Below, piece by piece: positions 5,621 to 6,000 of a DNA stretch of 6,000 nt (position 1 is the stretch's first letter; each line of letters starts with the position of its first letter). The notes below the pieces were generated by a model that was given only the letters and a program-made list of their open reading frames with translations, was not told the DNA's origin and did not search any database. This DNA comes from an uncultured Christensenella sp. (GTDB taxonomy: Bacteria > Bacillota > Clostridia > Christensenellales > UBA1242). The translations under genes and the position numbers were made by a program. Location of the stretch: contig CASFFJ010000148.1 of assembly GCA_949293915.1 (NCBI GenBank), forward strand, positions 1-6,000. Direction: 5' to 3'.

Positions 5621-5781
5621 TAAAACGAAAAAAAAGTTATATTAAGCGAGATTTACTAGCCGAAAAAAAACGATTGCAAACTTTGTTATATTATTATGCT
5701 AAAGATGAAGAAAAAGACCTGATTATTAAACATCAGTTAGCACGAATTGAGTCAGAGTTAAGAGTTTTAGAAGAGAGTTAA
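5614..5781 (+). CDS. 55-residue charged helical protein, last gene of the run
   Basis: ATG at 5614 overlaps the stop of the membrane protein gene (ATGGTAA), and AGGGGG at 5597-5602 lies 11 bases upstream, so it is translationally coupled. The protein starts MVIKRKKSYIKRDLLAEKKR, then continues with a heptad-like pattern (LQTLLYYYAKDEEKDLIIKHQLARIESELRVLEE, given here only to indicate its hydrophobic spacing) ending in a serine. This looks like a basic N-terminus plus a short coiled coil or helical hairpin. It could dimerise and bind DNA, for example as a copy-control or regulatory protein of the replicon, but no helix-turn-helix is evident. Its TAA stop is built into the hairpin of the terminator that follows. 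No family recognised. Confidence 0.68.
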   Translation: MVIKRKKSYIKRDLLAEKKRLQTLLYYYAKDEEKDLIIKHQLARIESELRVLEES

Positions 5782-5797
5782 TTTAACTCTCTTTTTT
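5771..5797 (+). terminator. intrinsic terminator closing the rep gene run
   Basis: AAGAGAGTTA (5771-5780) pairs with TAACTCTCTT (5784-5793) through ten consecutive base pairs around a 3-base loop. The T-run continues to 5797 (TTTTTT). It overlaps the last codons and TAA stop of the 55-residue gene. This is a textbook rho-independent terminator for the + strand and marks the end of the element's transcription unit. Confidence 0.85.
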
Positions 5798-5836
5798 ATT
5801 AGTAATAATTATCATAGTGTTTTTTTTGTAATAAAA

Positions 5837-5858
5837 TTGAGTTTAATTTGAGTCTAAT
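5837..5858. repeat. tandem 11-bp direct repeat near the right end
   Basis: TTGAGTTTAAT (5837-5847) is followed immediately by TTGAGTCTAAT (5848-5858), ten of eleven positions identical. The hexamer TTGAGT is also the inverse of ACTCAA inside the tRNA fragment (5929-5934). Short tandem repeats beside an attachment site can be arm-type sites for an integrase or excisionase. They lie in an AT-rich noncoding gap, so chance is possible. Confidence 0.35.
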
Positions 5859-5914
5859 TTTATTTTTGTATTTTTTGAATTGCCGATAAAATGGGCGTTT
5901 TAGTGGTTTTGAGC

Positions 5915-5942
5915 GGTGGTTCGAGTCCACTCAATCCTACCA
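5915..5942 (+). pseudogene. 3' tRNA fragment, candidate right attachment site (attR)
   Basis: GGTGG (5915-5919), loop TTCGAGT (5920-5926, canonical T-loop) and CCACT form a T-arm, followed by the seven acceptor bases CAATCCT, discriminator A and CCA (5940-5942). The T-arm spelling resembles bacterial isoleucine tRNAs. No matching 5' acceptor (AGGATTG) and no D or anticodon arm lie upstream within tRNA range, so only the 3' part is present. A strong terminator follows immediately, as after a real tRNA gene. This is what remains when an element inserts into a tRNA gene and carries in a new 3' end at its other side. The full tRNA would then lie left of the window. An alternative is a decayed tRNA pseudogene unrelated to the element. 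Confidence 0.5.
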
Positions 5943-5981
5943 AAAGAAACCACCCCTTTAGTGGGTGGTTTTCTTTTGGTA
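5938..5981 (+). terminator. strong hairpin terminator after the tRNA fragment
   Basis: ACCACCC (5949-5955) pairs with GGGTGGT (5963-5969) around a 7-base loop. The pairing extends outward through AAAAGAA and TTCTTTT to a total of 18 bp with a single bulged T (5972). The core GGGTGG followed by TTTTCTTTT works as an intrinsic terminator on the + strand, and the A-rich left side could serve on the - strand as well. Its outer stem includes the CCA end of the tRNA fragment. Confidence 0.8.
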
Positions 5982-6000
5982 GACTAAGTGAACCCAAGCT

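Overview
The window is strongly AT-rich. Every supported gene lies on the + strand, and most start codons follow a recognisable Shine-Dalgarno motif (AAAGGAAAG, AAGGGGG, AAGGAAGG, AGGTGG). TGG is the tryptophan codon throughout, and TGA appears only as a stop, at the end of the ATPase gene. This fits a prokaryotic host using the standard bacterial code, most likely a low-GC member of the Bacillota. The host assignment is inference from base composition and ribosome binding sites.

The main content is a small replicon or virus-like element. At 4176-4221 there is a perfect 15-bp inverted repeat whose loop carries TAGTATTAC, the nonanucleotide at which circovirus-type rolling-circle replication starts. 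About 50 bases downstream begins a 343-residue Rep (4273-5304) with the full CRESS-DNA layout: an HUH-type endonuclease followed by a superfamily 3 helicase. Upstream of the origin, 2920-3801 encodes a Zot/pI-like ATPase, the family that drives filamentous-phage assembly. A circovirus-style replication module joined to a filamentous-phage-style export ATPase in one bacterial element is the most interesting feature of the window.

Layout, left to right. Bases 1-84 are the 3' end of an unknown gene, followed by a GC-rich hairpin. Bases 114-204 form a tRNA-like structure with an encoded CCA end but no normal anticodon arm. Two coupled genes (226-2099) encode membrane-anchored proteins with large, probably extracytoplasmic parts. 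Then come a small basic protein with a TTG start (2168-2416), a structured intergenic region (2417-2530), a 128-residue unknown (2531-2917), the Zot-like ATPase, and a basic 127-residue unknown (3758-4141) overlapping the ATPase gene. The origin, rep, a multi-span membrane protein (5315-5620) and a 55-residue charged helical protein (5614-5781) follow. A strong terminator at 5771-5797 closes the gene run.

The right edge (5915-5942) looks like the 3' end of a tRNA gene (T-arm, acceptor strand, CCA) without its 5' part, followed directly by a strong hairpin terminator. This is what the right attachment site of an element integrated into a tRNA gene would look like, with host chromosome beyond about 5942. 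The matching left site and any integrase are not in the window.

Working model (inference): Rep nicks the nonanucleotide and replicates the element by rolling circle. The Zot-like ATPase and some membrane proteins export or package the single strand. The ectodomain proteins are candidate adsorption or surface components. No coat protein is identified with confidence.
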